Positions 8,730 to 18,419 are shown, counted from the first letter of the stretch. The stretch is 64,000 bases of DNA from Peptoniphilus genitalis (GCF_023614525.1 NZ_CP097885.1:1300501-1364500); one strand, 5' to 3'. Numbers and translations are program-made. The notes: generated by a model not told the origin, from the letters alone.

Positions 8730-9992
8730 ATGAAAAAATTTGATGTTTTAATTGTTGGGTCAGGTCTTGCTGGAGTCAGCACTGCCCTAGAACTAAGTAA
8801 AGATTATAAAATTGGTCTTGTAACGAAGAAAAATTTAGAAGATTCAAATTCTTATCTTGCCCAAGGAGGGATAAATGTATTAAGAGATGATGACGACAGA
8901 CAAGTTTTCATCGAGGACACCATGAAGGCTGGTCACTACAAAAATGATTTGAAGTCTGTTGAGACCATGGTGGACAAGTCCCAAGAGGCAATTGAGTTTT
9001 TAATGGATCTTGGAGTTGAGTTCACAAAGAAAGATGGTCAACTTGATTATGCAAGAGAGGGAGGTCACTCTGCATCAAGGGGACTTCACATTGACGATGA
9101 GATTGGCAAGGGAATCTTGGATGTCCTCTATAAAAGGCTAAGAGAAAGATCAAACATAGAAATATTTGAAGACACTCCCATACTTGACCTTATTGTAAAA
9201 GATGGCAAGTGTTACGGAGCAAAGTCTCGTGATGAAGTTTTTATTTCTACAAATGTTGTCCTTGCAACTGGTGGACTAGGTGGACTCTTTGACAAGTCTA
9301 CTAACTTCCCTCATATCTCAGGCGACGGACTTGCCATGGCAATAAAAAATGGTGTCAAGATAAAGGACATATCTTACATTCAATTTCATCCAACTTCCCT
9401 TTATGAAGAGGGAGTGGAAAGGCAACTATTAATATCTGAATCTGCTAGGGGAGAAGGTGCAGTCCTACTTAATCACGAGGACCAGAGATTCACAGATGAA
9501 ATGAAGCCGAGAGACATAGTAGCAGGTGCCATAAAAAATGAAATGGAAAGAGAAGGAGTAGACTTTGAATACTTGTCTATGAAGCCCCTTGGAGAAGAAA
9601 GAATTCCCAAGAGATTTCCAATGATTTTTGATGAGTTAAAAGCCAGGGGGATAGACCCAAGATACGAAAATATTCCAATAGTTCCCTGCCAACACTACAC
9701 CATGGGAGGAATAGAGTGCGACATTGAAGGAAAGACTAACCTAGAGGGACTCTTTGTAGTCGGCGAGGCTGGCAACGTTGGAATTCATGGTTCCAATAGA
9801 CTTGCTTGCAATTCCCTTTTAGAGTGCCTGGTCTTTGGAAGAATTTTGGCAGACTACTTAAATGAAAATAAACTTGAAGAAAAAGAAATAGACTTTACAA
9901 TTGACACAAAAGACCTTGATGGAGAAGATAAGAAAAAAATTATTTTTGAAAGGATAAGAGAAGATGAGAGAGCTAAAGCCAATCTTAATTGA
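8730..9992 (+). CDS. nadB: L-aspartate oxidase NadB, short form
   Basis: FAD-dependent oxidation of L-aspartate to iminoaspartate, passed to NadA. Motifs: GSGLAG dinucleotide fold, SYLAQGGINV, REGGHSASRGLHID, HPTSLYE, SARGEGAVL, CQHYTMGGIE and GNVGIHGSNRLACNSLLE. At 420 residues it lacks nearly all of the C-terminal helical domain of typical NadB (about 510-540 residues): the sequence runs from the FAD-binding GSNRLACNSLLE motif into a short charged tail. The 3' end overlaps nadC by 29 bases, so the short form looks natural and not broken. Start ATG 8730 follows the nadA stop. Confidence 0.9.
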   Translation: MKKFDVLIVGSGLAGVSTALELSKDYKIGLVTKKNLEDSNSYLAQGGINVLRDDDDRQVFIEDTMKAGHYKNDLKSVETMVDKSQEAIEFLMDLGVEFTKKDGQLDYAREGGHSASRGLHIDDEIGKGILDVLYKRLRERSNIEIFEDTPILDLIVKDGKCYGAKSRDEVFISTNVVLATGGLGGLFDKSTNFPHISGDGLAMAIKNGVKIKDISYIQFHPTSLYEEGVERQLLISESARGEGAVLLNHEDQRFTDEMKPRDIVAGAIKNEMEREGVDFEYLSMKPLGEERIPKRFPMIFDELKARGIDPRYENIPIVPCQHYTMGGIECDIEGKTNLEGLFVVGEAGNVGIHGSNRLACNSLLECLVFGRILADYLNENKLEEKEIDFTIDTKDLDGEDKKKIIFERIREDERAKANLN

Positions 9993-10809
9993 CAAGTATA
10001 TACTTGCAGCTCTGCAAGAAGACATGACAAGTGGAGACATTACCACTGATGCCATCTTAAAAGATGAGAGGGCAGAGGTAAATTTAAGAGCCAAGGACAA
10101 GGGAATCCTTGCAGGACTTGATGTCTTTAAGAGGGTCTTTGAAATCTTAGATGAGGATGTGAGCTTTGAATTTTATTTTTCTGATGGCGATGAGGTTAAT
10201 AATAAGGACTTAATAGGAAAAATAAGTGGAAGGGCCAAGGCAATCCTTGAGGGAGAAAGGACAGCTCTAAACTTCTTGCAAAGGATGAGCGGGATTGCAA
10301 CTTACACAAAGAAAATGCTTGATGCCCTTGACAGCGACCATGTAAAAATTCTTGACACAAGAAAGACAACACCTAACATGAGGATTTTTGAAAAGTATGC
10401 GGTGACACTTGGAGGAGCTTACAACCACAGGTACAATTTATCTGATGGAATTATGCTTAAGGACAACCACATAGATGCAGCTGGTGGAATAAGAGAGGCA
10501 GTTGAAAAAGTGAGAAGTCTCAATCCCTTTGTAAAGAAAATCGAAGTTGAAGTAGAAAATTTTGACCAAGTTAGGGAAACCTTAGAGGCAAAAGCTGATA
10601 TAATAATGTTAGACAACATGGATATAGAAGAGATAAAAGAAGCCTGCAAGATAATTAATAAGAGAGCCATCATTGAGTGCTCAGGTAACATTAGCCTTGA
10701 AAATATAAATTCTTATAGGGACCTAGACATTGATTATATTTCTTCAGGTGCAATAACTTATAGTGCAGGAGTACTTGACCTATCTATGAAAAATTTGAAA
10801 ATCTATTGA
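9964..10809 (+). CDS. nadC: Nicotinate-nucleotide pyrophosphorylase NadC
   Basis: Converts quinolinate and PRPP to nicotinate mononucleotide with loss of CO2, completing the branch begun by nadA and nadB. 281 residues, standard length, with LQRMSGIATYTK, KILDTRKTTPNMR, HRYNLSDGIMLKDNHI and the barrel end ISSGAITYS. It begins inside the nadB 3' end, indicating translational coupling. niaR follows seven bases after its stop. Confidence 0.95.
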   Translation: MRELKPILIDKYILAALQEDMTSGDITTDAILKDERAEVNLRAKDKGILAGLDVFKRVFEILDEDVSFEFYFSDGDEVNNKDLIGKISGRAKAILEGERTALNFLQRMSGIATYTKKMLDALDSDHVKILDTRKTTPNMRIFEKYAVTLGGAYNHRYNLSDGIMLKDNHIDAAGGIREAVEKVRSLNPFVKKIEVEVENFDQVRETLEAKADIIMLDNMDIEEIKEACKIINKRAIIECSGNISLENINSYRDLDIDYISSGAITYSAGVLDLSMKNLKIY

Positions 10810-10816
10810 GGGAGAT

Positions 10817-11326
10817 ATGTTAGATCCAAAATCAAGAAGAGAAGACTTGTTAAAATTTTTATACGAAAATCAAAAGCCCATGTCGGGAGAAAATCTGGCA
10901 AAAAAGTTTGATGTGACAAGACAGGTTATAGTCCAAGACATGGCAATACTCAGGGCCAGCGGCAAGGATATTGTCTCAACTAATAGGGGCTACTACTTAA
11001 ACGAAGCTAGGACCCAAAAAGTTTTTAAGGTCAAGCACAGTGACAAGGACATAAAAAAAGAACTAGAAGCCATTGTTGACCTAGGAGGACTTGTTAAGGA
11101 TGTCATTGTCCACCACAAGGTTTATGGTGAGATAAAAAAAGATTTAAATTGTTCATCAAGAAGGGACATAAAAATTTTTTTAGAGAAGATGGATGAAGAA
11201 AAATCCAAACCCCTTGACGTGCTAACAGGTGGAGTCCACTACCATACAGTAGTAGCAGAAAACGAAGAAGTCATGGAAGAAATAGAAGTTGTCTTGGGGG
11301 AAATGGGATTTTTAATAGAGGACTAA
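10817..11326 (+). CDS. niaR: NiaR/YrxA-type repressor of NAD synthesis
   Basis: 169 residues: N-terminal HTH_11 winged helix (SGENLAKKFDVTRQVIVQDMA, about residues 22-42) and a C-terminal 3H domain with the conserved histidines in VHHKVYGEI and GGVHYHTVV, which bind metal and nicotinate in this family. NiaR represses de novo NAD genes when nicotinic acid is present. Its place at the end of the nad operon implies autoregulation through the palindrome at 7732. Confidence 0.9.
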   Translation: MLDPKSRREDLLKFLYENQKPMSGENLAKKFDVTRQVIVQDMAILRASGKDIVSTNRGYYLNEARTQKVFKVKHSDKDIKKELEAIVDLGGLVKDVIVHHKVYGEIKKDLNCSSRRDIKIFLEKMDEEKSKPLDVLTGGVHYHTVVAENEEVMEEIEVVLGEMGFLIED

Positions 11327-11327
11327 G

Positions 11328-11353
11328 GAGTTAGGAAACTAACTCTTTTTTTA
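11328..11353 (+). terminator. Terminator of the nad operon
   Basis: A 7-bp stem GAGTTAG/CTAACTC closed by a GAAA tetraloop, starting two bases after the niaR stop and followed by eight T in a row. Confidence 0.85.
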
Positions 11354-11400
11354 TTGTAAAAATTTACATTACAAGAGATAAAGATTAAAAAGTAAAATAA

Positions 11401-11454
11401 TTTACACAAAATTTACAAAAGACTTCTTGGCAATTTACAAAGCAAAATTATAAT
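11401..11454 (+). promoter_or_regulatory. Pho box and promoter of the pst operon
   Basis: TTTACA occurs at 11401, 11412 and 11434, with a degenerate CTTCTT at 11423, giving four slots on an exact 11-base period; another TTTACA is at 11363. This is the layout of B. subtilis PhoP boxes (TT-A-ACA hexamers with 5-base gaps). The last slots overlap TTGGCA (11427-11432), 16 bases from TATAAT (11449-11454). The cognate regulator is probably the phoP-like gene of the same operon. Confidence 0.85.
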
Positions 11455-11500
11455 GACCATGAAATAAAAAATAAATTAAATTTTGAAAGGATGAAAATTA

Positions 11501-12403
11501 ATGAAGTTAAAAAGTTTTGGTAAGGTTGCTGTAGTTCTTGGTCTTGCTACAAGTCTTGTCGCTTGTGGAGGAAACAAAAAGGAAGAAGCCACTGCTAATG
11601 CTGGTGGAAAAGAAGAAGGAAAGACTCTTGGAAAAATTAATGTTATATCAAGGGAACAAGGCTCTGGAACAAGATCAGCCTTCACTGAACTAACTGGCGT
11701 TCTTGTTAAGGATGGAGACAAGGAAACTGACAATACTTATGCAGAAGCTGCTGTTCAATCTTCTACTGATGCAGTTCTTACTGCAGTACAAAATGACGCC
11801 GCTTCTATTGGTTATATTTCTCTTGGATCTTTAAATGATGATGTCAAGGCTTTAAAGCTTGAAGGAGTTGAAGCCACTCCAGAAAATATTAAGGCAAACA
11901 CTTATAAGCTTGCAAGACCTTTTAACCTTGCTTACAAAAAAGACCTAGATGAAAAAGCTATGGACCTTGTTAAGTTTGTAATGTCTGATGAAGGACAAAA
12001 GATTTGTGAAGATGAAGGATATGTTGGCGATGCTAAGGGAGAAACTTACGCACCGGTTGACAACGATGCAAAGTTAACTGTAGCAGGTTCAACTTCTGTC
12101 ACTCCTCTTATGGAAAAACTTGTTGAAGCCTACAAGGCAAAGAACCCTAAGGTTGAAATTGATATCCAATCTAATGGTTCATCAGCAGGTATGACTGCTG
12201 CAATGGAAGGAACTGCACAAATTGGTATGGCATCAAGAGAGCTTAAGGACGAAGAAAAGAAGGCTCTTGACTTCACAGTTATTGCAAGAGATGGTATCGC
12301 AGTTATAGTAAACAAAGAAAACCCTGCAGAAGATGTAACTATGGATAACTTAAAACAAATCTTTACTGGAGAATTAACAGATTGGTCAGAACTTGCAAAA
12401 TAA
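11501..12403 (+). CDS. pstS: Phosphate-binding lipoprotein PstS with permuted domain order
   Basis: Signal peptide with lipobox LVAC (Cys22), so anchored outside the membrane. The segment that normally lies in the second half of PstS (SREQGSGTR, residues 50-58, followed by IGYISLG and GQKICEDEGYV) comes first, and the normal N-terminal segment (LTVAGSTSVTPLME from about 192, then SNGSSAG, IGMASREL, IVNKENP, IFTGELTDW) comes last, ending the protein. All expected phosphate-contact motifs are present but in circularly permuted order; 300 residues is otherwise normal. First gene of the pst operon behind the Pho box. Confidence 0.88.
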   Translation: MKLKSFGKVAVVLGLATSLVACGGNKKEEATANAGGKEEGKTLGKINVISREQGSGTRSAFTELTGVLVKDGDKETDNTYAEAAVQSSTDAVLTAVQNDAASIGYISLGSLNDDVKALKLEGVEATPENIKANTYKLARPFNLAYKKDLDEKAMDLVKFVMSDEGQKICEDEGYVGDAKGETYAPVDNDAKLTVAGSTSVTPLMEKLVEAYKAKNPKVEIDIQSNGSSAGMTAAMEGTAQIGMASRELKDEEKKALDFTVIARDGIAVIVNKENPAEDVTMDNLKQIFTGELTDWSELAK

Positions 12404-12420
12404 AATGCAAAGGAAATAAA

Positions 12421-13329
12421 ATGGAAAATATTAATATAAAGGCCCCTCGAGATGACAAGAGGACCAGGACATTTTCGTGGGAAGAAGTATCTAAGTACTT
12501 CTTCCTACTTTGTTCTGTTCTTTCAATTTTCTTCTTACTCTTAATTTGCGTATTTATCTTCAAAGATTCAATAGAATTTTTTGGAAAGCTAGGAGTGAAG
12601 GATTTTATCTTAAATGACTCTTGGGCACCTATGAATCAACCGCCAACTTATGGAATCTTATCCATGATTCTTGGCTCAATAATTATTACAGCCCTATCAT
12701 GCTTGGGAGCAGTGCCTGTTGCCATTATGGTGGCAGCCTACTTGGCCTTTGATTGTCCCAAAAAATTTTACAAGATTTTAAAACCAGGACTTAATTTAAT
12801 GACAGGGATCCCATCAATTGTTTATGGTTTCTTTGCCCTAACAATTATTGTTCCTATTAACAAAAGTATTTTTGGTGGAAATGGAATGAATATTTTAAGT
12901 GCGGCAATTCTACTTTTAATAATGATTCTACCAACAATAATTTCTATGGCAGAAGCTTCACTTAGGACTGTGCCAAAGTCTTATTACTCAGGTTCACTTT
13001 CTCTTGGCGCAAGTCACGATGAAACTATAACAAGAGTTATGATACCTGCTGCAAGATCAGGAATCTTTGCAGGGATAATACTTGGAATTGGACGTGCTAT
13101 TGGTGAAACTATGGCAGTAATCCTCGTTGCTGGTAACCAAACAAGACTTACACTTAACCCTCTCAAGGGAATTAGAACTATGACTACAAATATTGTTTTG
13201 GAAATGGCTTATGCTGCTGGCGACCACAGACAAGCCTTAATAGCAACAGCAGGAGTCCTATTTATATTTATCTTAATAATAAATACAAGCTTCTTCATAG
13301 TTAAGAATAGGAGAGAAAAAAATGACTAA
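12421..13329 (+). CDS. pstC: Phosphate ABC transporter permease PstC
   Basis: 302 residues with six predicted membrane helices and the BPD_transp_1 EAA-type loop in SLRTVPKSYYSGSLSLGAS and RAIGETMAV. The start is ATG 12421, where AAGGAAA precedes it; the frame is open further upstream, but that part overlaps pstS. Forms the inner-membrane channel with PstA, energised by PstB. The 3' end overlaps pstA by 8 bases. Confidence 0.93.
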   Translation: MENINIKAPRDDKRTRTFSWEEVSKYFFLLCSVLSIFFLLLICVFIFKDSIEFFGKLGVKDFILNDSWAPMNQPPTYGILSMILGSIIITALSCLGAVPVAIMVAAYLAFDCPKKFYKILKPGLNLMTGIPSIVYGFFALTIIVPINKSIFGGNGMNILSAAILLLIMILPTIISMAEASLRTVPKSYYSGSLSLGASHDETITRVMIPAARSGIFAGIILGIGRAIGETMAVILVAGNQTRLTLNPLKGIRTMTTNIVLEMAYAAGDHRQALIATAGVLFIFILIINTSFFIVKNRREKND

Positions 13330-14203
13330 AATAATTGTCCTAGGTCTCTTGGCTATATTTATAATCTCAATTCTTGGACTTCACTTTGTTGGGAAGATGT
13401 CCTTTTATAAAATAACTACAAGACTATTTTCTGCAATGACTCTTGGAGTCCTAGTCTTTATAGTTTTATTTGTTGTAGTAAAGGGAGCCATGTCCTTTAA
13501 ACCAAGCATGCTATCCCTTAAGTATTCAACAGAAAATCTCTCCATGGGTCCTGCCATTGTAACAACACTTTTAACAGTTGTCCTTTCAATTTTATTGGCA
13601 TCACCTATAGGAATCTTTACTGCCATCTTCCTAGTTGAGTACACTAGGGTGGAAAATAAACTCGTAAGGGCAATTAGGCTTGCAACAGAAACTCTTGCAG
13701 GCATACCTTCCATTGTATATGGACTTTTTGGGATGTTGTTCTTTGGACTAAAATTAAAAATGGGATTCTCAGTAATTTCTGGTGTCCTAACAGTTTCTAT
13801 TATGATTCTGCCAATTATTATTAGGGCAACAGAGGAAGCTTTAAAGTCAGTCCACCCATCAGTAAGGCAAGGTTCACTTGCCCTTGGTGCTGGTAAGCTT
13901 AGGACAATCTTCAAGGTTGTGCTACCAATAGCAATCCCAGGGATCTTATCAGGTATAATTTTATCTGTAGGCCGTGTAGTTGGAGAAACTGCTGCCCTTA
14001 TGTACACACTGGGAACAGCAACATCTCTTCCAACTTCTCTTAAATCATCTTCAAGGACTCTTGCCCTTCACATGTATGTACTTTCATCTGAGGGTAAGCA
14101 CGTTGGAGAAGCCTATGCAAGTGGTATGGTCCTCTTGATTTTAGTTTTAATAATTAACTGGTCTTCCACAAAACTTGCAAACAAACTTAGTGAGGTTGAA
14201 TAA
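13322..14203 (+). CDS. pstA: Phosphate ABC transporter permease PstA
   Basis: 293 residues; membrane helices throughout and the permease loop motifs [20 protein letters not shown] and [13 protein letters not shown]. Second channel subunit with PstC. The stop and the pstB start share bases (TAATG), so translation is coupled. Confidence 0.93.
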   Translation: MTKIIVLGLLAIFIISILGLHFVGKMSFYKITTRLFSAMTLGVLVFIVLFVVVKGAMSFKPSMLSLKYSTENLSMGPAIVTTLLTVVLSILLASPIGIFTAIFLVEYTRVENKLVRAIRLATETLAGIPSIVYGLFGMLFFGLKLKMGFSVISGVLTVSIMILPIIIRATEEALKSVHPSVRQGSLALGAGKLRTIFKVVLPIAIPGILSGIILSVGRVVGETAALMYTLGTATSLPTSLKSSSRTLALHMYVLSSEGKHVGEAYASGMVLLILVLIINWSSTKLANKLSEVE

Positions 14204-14958
14204 TGAATACAAAAATGAGCGTTAAGGACTTGAATCTTTACTACGGAGACTTTCAAGCCCTTCACAATATAAATTTAGACATAAAAGAAAAGGAAATTCT
14301 TTCCTTTATTGGACCATCAGGTTGCGGCAAGTCTACCCTATTAAAATGCTTAAATAGGATGAACGACCTAGTCCTTGGCTGCACGATTGATGGAGAAATA
14401 AAACTTGATGGCGACGACATCTACGCCAAGAATTATGATGTAAATAAACTTAGAAAAAGAGTGGGAATGGTATTCCAACAACCTAACCCCTTTCCAATGA
14501 GCATCTACGAAAATATTGCCTATGGACCAAAGACTCATGGGATAAAAAACAAGGCTGAGCTTGATGAAATTGTTGAATCATCACTTAAGCAAGCTGCAAT
14601 TTGGGATGAAGTAAAAAATGATTTAAAGAAGTCTGCCCTTTCCATATCAGGAGGCCAACAACAAAGGCTTTGTATAGCAAGAGCTCTTGCAGTTAATCCA
14701 GAAGTAATTCTAATGGACGAACCAACATCTGCCCTTGACCCAATTTCTACAGGAAAGATTGAGGACCTTGCCCAAGATCTAAAGGACAAGTACACAATTG
14801 TAATGGTAACTCACAACATGCAACAGGCATCAAGAATATCTGATCAAACTGCCTTCTTCTTAAATGGAGTTATTGTTGAGAAGGGAAAGACTGTGGATAT
14901 CTTTACAAATCCAAGGGAAGAAAAAACGGAATTATATGTAACAGGAAGGTTCGGCTAA
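14203..14958 (+). CDS. pstB: Phosphate ABC transporter ATPase PstB
   Basis: 251 residues with Walker [10 protein letters not shown], the family mark LKCLNRMND after it, Q-loop VFQQPNPFP, signature [17 protein letters not shown] and Walker [14 protein letters not shown]. The C-terminal [13 protein letters not shown] and YVTGRFG end are diagnostic for PstB. Overlaps both pstA and phoU by one base or more, TAATG style. Confidence 0.96.
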   Translation: MNTKMSVKDLNLYYGDFQALHNINLDIKEKEILSFIGPSGCGKSTLLKCLNRMNDLVLGCTIDGEIKLDGDDIYAKNYDVNKLRKRVGMVFQQPNPFPMSIYENIAYGPKTHGIKNKAELDEIVESSLKQAAIWDEVKNDLKKSALSISGGQQQRLCIARALAVNPEVILMDEPTSALDPISTGKIEDLAQDLKDKYTIVMVTHNMQQASRISDQTAFFLNGVIVEKGKTVDIFTNPREEKTELYVTGRFG

Positions 14959-15596
14959 TGAGAAAAAGATTTGATGATGAATTAAGGCACTTAAATGACT
15001 TGGTTTTAGAGATGGCAAGTCTAAATGAGTCAGCCATTAAAAAGGCAATTTCACTTTTAGATGAAAAGAATAAAAATATTGCAGAAGATGTCATCCATGA
15101 TGAAGAGAGGACAGACCAATACGAAAAGACTATCCAAAACCAATGCCTTAAAATTTTTGTAGAGCAACAACCAGCAGCAAGTGACCTTAGGAGGGTCTCT
15201 TCTGCCTTAAAGATGATTACAGACTTAGAAAGGATTGGAGACAATGCAAGAGACATTGCAGAAATTTGCATGGGCCTCCCAGATGACTGTGACACAACAA
15301 GCCTCCCTCTTATAAAAGAAATGGCTGAGGCCACAGTAAATTTATTAAATAGGTCCATTGATTCCTTTGTAAATCTAGATTTAGAACTTGCAAAAAAAAT
15401 TGATGACGAAGACGACGTAGTTGACAATTATTTTCTAATGATAAGAGACCAATTAATTGATATAATTAAGGCAGATTTTGACCCAGGGGCTGCCATTGAC
15501 TTTATAATGATTGCCAAGTATCTGGAAAGAATTTCTGATCATGGAGTAAACATTGCTGACTGGGTAATCTTTACTGTAGAAGGTTCAAGAACTTAA
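14958..15596 (+). CDS. phoU: PhoU phosphate signalling regulator
   Basis: 212 residues, all helical, with two PhoU repeats that each carry the acidic metal-binding motif (RRVSSALKMITDLERIGDNARDI and YLERISDHGVNIADW; conserved E/D-R-x-D/G-x). PhoU couples Pst transport state to the PhoR kinase and keeps Pho genes off when phosphate is ample. Here phoP and phoR follow immediately. Confidence 0.95.
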   Translation: MRKRFDDELRHLNDLVLEMASLNESAIKKAISLLDEKNKNIAEDVIHDEERTDQYEKTIQNQCLKIFVEQQPAASDLRRVSSALKMITDLERIGDNARDIAEICMGLPDDCDTTSLPLIKEMAEATVNLLNRSIDSFVNLDLELAKKIDDEDDVVDNYFLMIRDQLIDIIKADFDPGAAIDFIMIAKYLERISDHGVNIADWVIFTVEGSRT

Positions 15597-15626
15597 TAAG
15601 AAATCAAAATTTATAAGGATGATTTT

Positions 15627-16307
15627 ATGCTAATTTATCTCGTTGAAGATGATACATCGATTTTAAAATTAATTGAATACTCCCTAAAGACTAAGGGCTA
15701 TGAGGTCAGGGCCTTTGAAAGGGGCAAGGACTTTTTTAAAGTTCTTGAAGAAAGAAAAGCTGACCTCGTCCTCCTTGACATAATGCTGCCCGACATGGAC
15801 GGGATTGAAATTTTAAAAAGACTTAGGGAGAGAGAAGACACAAGGGATACTTGGGTCATAATGATAACTGCCAAGACCTCAGAATACGATGTGATCTCTG
15901 CCCTTGACGAAGGAGCAGACGACTACATCAAGAAGCCCTTCTCTGTCATGGAACTTTTATCAAGAGTTGGGGCAGTGGAAAGACGTGCTGGCAAAAAAGT
16001 TGTGGACACAGGAGTCCTTGACTACAATGGAATTGTTATTAAGGACAAGAACAGGTCCGTTACTATTGATGGAGTCCAAGTTGACTTTAGTTTAAAAGAA
16101 TATGAAGTTTTAAAATACTTAATTTTAAATAAGGACATAGTTATATCTCGTGAGAAACTCTTAACAGAAATTTGGGGTTACGATTATGAGGGAGAAACTA
16201 GGACTGTTGACATGCACATAAAGTTAATAAGGGACAAGCTTGGCGACAAGAGAAATTCCATCAAGACCATTAGGGGTATTGGTTACATGATGACCAAGGA
16301 GGAATAA
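15627..16307 (+). CDS. phoP: PhoP/PhoB-like response regulator
   Basis: 226 residues: receiver with acidic EDD, Asp in DLVLLDIMLPDMDG and Lys in DDYIKKPFS, then an OmpR-type winged helix ending RGIGYMMTKEE. An AAGGATG site precedes ATG 15627. Being between phoU and a PAS-containing kinase and behind a Pho-box promoter, it is the probable PhoP, autoregulating the whole operon. The symbol rests on context. Confidence 0.87.
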   Translation: MLIYLVEDDTSILKLIEYSLKTKGYEVRAFERGKDFFKVLEERKADLVLLDIMLPDMDGIEILKRLREREDTRDTWVIMITAKTSEYDVISALDEGADDYIKKPFSVMELLSRVGAVERRAGKKVVDTGVLDYNGIVIKDKNRSVTIDGVQVDFSLKEYEVLKYLILNKDIVISREKLLTEIWGYDYEGETRTVDMHIKLIRDKLGDKRNSIKTIRGIGYMMTKEE

Positions 16308-16308
16308 G

Positions 16309-17982
16309 ATGAAGAAAAGATTTTTCAGATACCTCCTTGGCATTGCCCTCTTGACCTTATTTTTATCAACTGTGGCATCCATGTTTATTTTTTATTCTGG
16401 ATATGCCAAGAGGTCTAACGAAGACTTGAGAAATATCGTCATGGCCATGGGAGAAAGTCTCAACAAGGATGAAGATGACATAGCTTACTTGGAAGGACTT
16501 GCAAATAAAAAATTGGATTTCAGGATAACTTTGATAAGAGATGACGGCGAAGTTCTTTATGATTCAAAAAAGGATGTAAAGCTCTTGGCATCTCACAAGG
16601 ATAGGCCAGAATTCATTGAAGCAAAACGACTTGGCTATGCCCAAGTGGAAAGATATTCTAACACACTTTCCAAGGACCTCTACTATGTCAGCCTAAGGCT
16701 TGATGATGGAAATATGATTAGGATTTCTAGAGAGATGGACAACTTAATCGGTGCCTTCACAAAGGTCCTTCCCCTTGACATCTTAATGTCTATAGTGATT
16801 TTTATAGTGGCAGCTCTCGTTTCAAAGACCTTAACTAAGAAGACCTTTGAGCCACTTAACAGTCTTGAAGAAGACCTACTTAGTCTCGACACAAATATTT
16901 TTCCAGAGCTAAGTCCCTTCATCAATAGGATAAAAAAACAAAAGATAACTATAGATGAGAGCTACAGGGAGATTGAAAGAGAGAGGGACACAATTAATAC
17001 AATCCTAAAAAACATGAGGGAGTCCCTTATTATTGTTGATGAAAATAAAAACCTCTTGGCAGTGAATGACTCTGCAAGAGAAATTTTTAAGTCTAAGAGA
17101 GAAATCCTTGGAGAAAATATAATCAACCTAATAAGAGATGAAGAAATTTTAAAAATGACTGACGAGGCCCTTATGGGAAAGAGCATCGAAGCCATAACAA
17201 GAATTGGCGACAGAGACTACAAGTACTATGTAAATCCAGTCTATGAAGACAAGAGGGTGAGGGGACTTTTGATCCTCTTCATTGATGAGACAGAAGAGAT
17301 TAGGGCCCTAAGACTTCGTGAAGAATTTTCATCAAATGTCAGTCACGAGTTAAAGACTCCCTTGACATCAATTTCTGGTTTTTCAGAACTTCTTGTCAAT
17401 AACTTAGTAGAAGACAAGGACAAGGAAGGATTTTACAAATTAATTTATGATGATTCCAAGAGGCTCCTAAGTCTTGTGGAAGACATTATGAAAATTTCTG
17501 GACTTGAAAATGCAGGAGACTACGACAAGGAAGAAGTAGATTTAAGAGAAATTATTTCTGAAGTCCTAAAGGGATATGAAAATTTGATTGAAGAAAAAAA
17601 TCTTGAAGTTAAGCTTGAAGGACAAGGCACTGTCTTTGAAAACAGGACCATGATCTGGGAACTCTTCTCCAACTTAATTAACAATGGACTTAAGTACAAC
17701 AAGGAGGGGGGAAGGCTAGATATAAAAATTTCTGAAGAAGAAAGAGCCTACAAGATTATAATTGCCGACACAGGAATTGGAATCCCCCAAGAAGACCTTG
17801 CAAGGATCTTTGAAAGATTTTACAGGGTGGACAAGTCTAGGTCACGCAAAGTCGGTGGAACAGGTCTTGGCCTCTCAATAGTAAAACACATCTTGCAAAA
17901 GATTGGTGGCAAGGTAAAAATTTCTTCACAACTAGGTCAGGGAACGACCTTTGAATTACTTTTAAACAAAGAAAATAAATAA
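16309..17982 (+). CDS. phoR: PhoR-like sensor histidine kinase
   Basis: 557 residues: membrane helix 1 (about 8-30), extracytoplasmic segment, membrane helix 2 (about 153-172), PAS domain (about 225-330), HisKA with His346 in SSNVSHELKTPLTSI, and HATPase with NLINNGLKYNKEGG, DTGIGIPQED and GGTGLGLSIVKHI. The order and length match PhoR of Gram-positive bacteria. Starts one base after the phoP stop. Confidence 0.9.
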   Translation: MKKRFFRYLLGIALLTLFLSTVASMFIFYSGYAKRSNEDLRNIVMAMGESLNKDEDDIAYLEGLANKKLDFRITLIRDDGEVLYDSKKDVKLLASHKDRPEFIEAKRLGYAQVERYSNTLSKDLYYVSLRLDDGNMIRISREMDNLIGAFTKVLPLDILMSIVIFIVAALVSKTLTKKTFEPLNSLEEDLLSLDTNIFPELSPFINRIKKQKITIDESYREIERERDTINTILKNMRESLIIVDENKNLLAVNDSAREIFKSKREILGENIINLIRDEEILKMTDEALMGKSIEAITRIGDRDYKYYVNPVYEDKRVRGLLILFIDETEEIRALRLREEFSSNVSHELKTPLTSISGFSELLVNNLVEDKDKEGFYKLIYDDSKRLLSLVEDIMKISGLENAGDYDKEEVDLREIISEVLKGYENLIEEKNLEVKLEGQGTVFENRTMIWELFSNLINNGLKYNKEGGRLDIKISEEERAYKIIIADTGIGIPQEDLARIFERFYRVDKSRSRKVGGTGLGLSIVKHILQKIGGKVKISSQLGQGTTFELLLNKENK

Positions 17983-18022
17983 ATTTTCAAAAAGCTTTAA
18001 TAAAAGAAAGTAAACTTAAATG

Positions 18023-18066
18023 ACCTATAGGGGTTGGACTTAAAAATCAACCCTTATAGGTTTTTC
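18023..18066 (+). terminator. Terminator of the pst-pho operon
   Basis: Arms ACCTATAGGGGTTG (18023-18036) and 18048-18061 pair with one mismatch position around an 11-base loop; TTTTT follows. Confidence 0.85.
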
Positions 18067-18385
18067 TTGTATGTAAACTTTCTATACAATAAAAACTCCT
18101 TAAATCAATTTAATAGGGCTTAAAGGGATACAAGGTTTGGGATACTATAAGATTTTCAAAATTGAAATCAAAAATCAATTTATGTTATATTAGCTATTGA
18201 TGATAAATGTAATCAAAATTAAAGTAGGAATCATTAACAATATTAAGATTTATTTCAAGTAGCCATAAATTAGTAAATAATTGATTTTAAATATCATTGT
18301 ATTATTGAAAAATTATTTTAAAATTTTGCTTAATTAGGAAATTTTTTAAAAAAATGATTGTAATTTATAGATTATTGGGTATAAT
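18067..18385 (+). promoter_or_regulatory. AT-rich gap with a promoter for the small membrane protein and P-type ATPase
   Basis: No gene is visible in this stretch. A good promoter ends it: TTGTAA (18358-18363), 16 bases, TATAAT (18380-18385), about 35 bases before the ATG at 18420. A weaker TTGAAA (18162) / TATATT (18186) pair with an 18-base gap lies further upstream and could give a longer leader. I see no convincing riboswitch. Confidence 0.6.
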
Positions 18386-18419
18386 GAAGGCAAAGAAAAA
18401 ATTTAGGAGGTTTTTTATA

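Noticed and set aside
13405..14007. 200-codon minus-strand open frame opposite pstA
   Set aside because: Runs antisense within pstA with no ribosome site; it is a shadow of the codon pattern.
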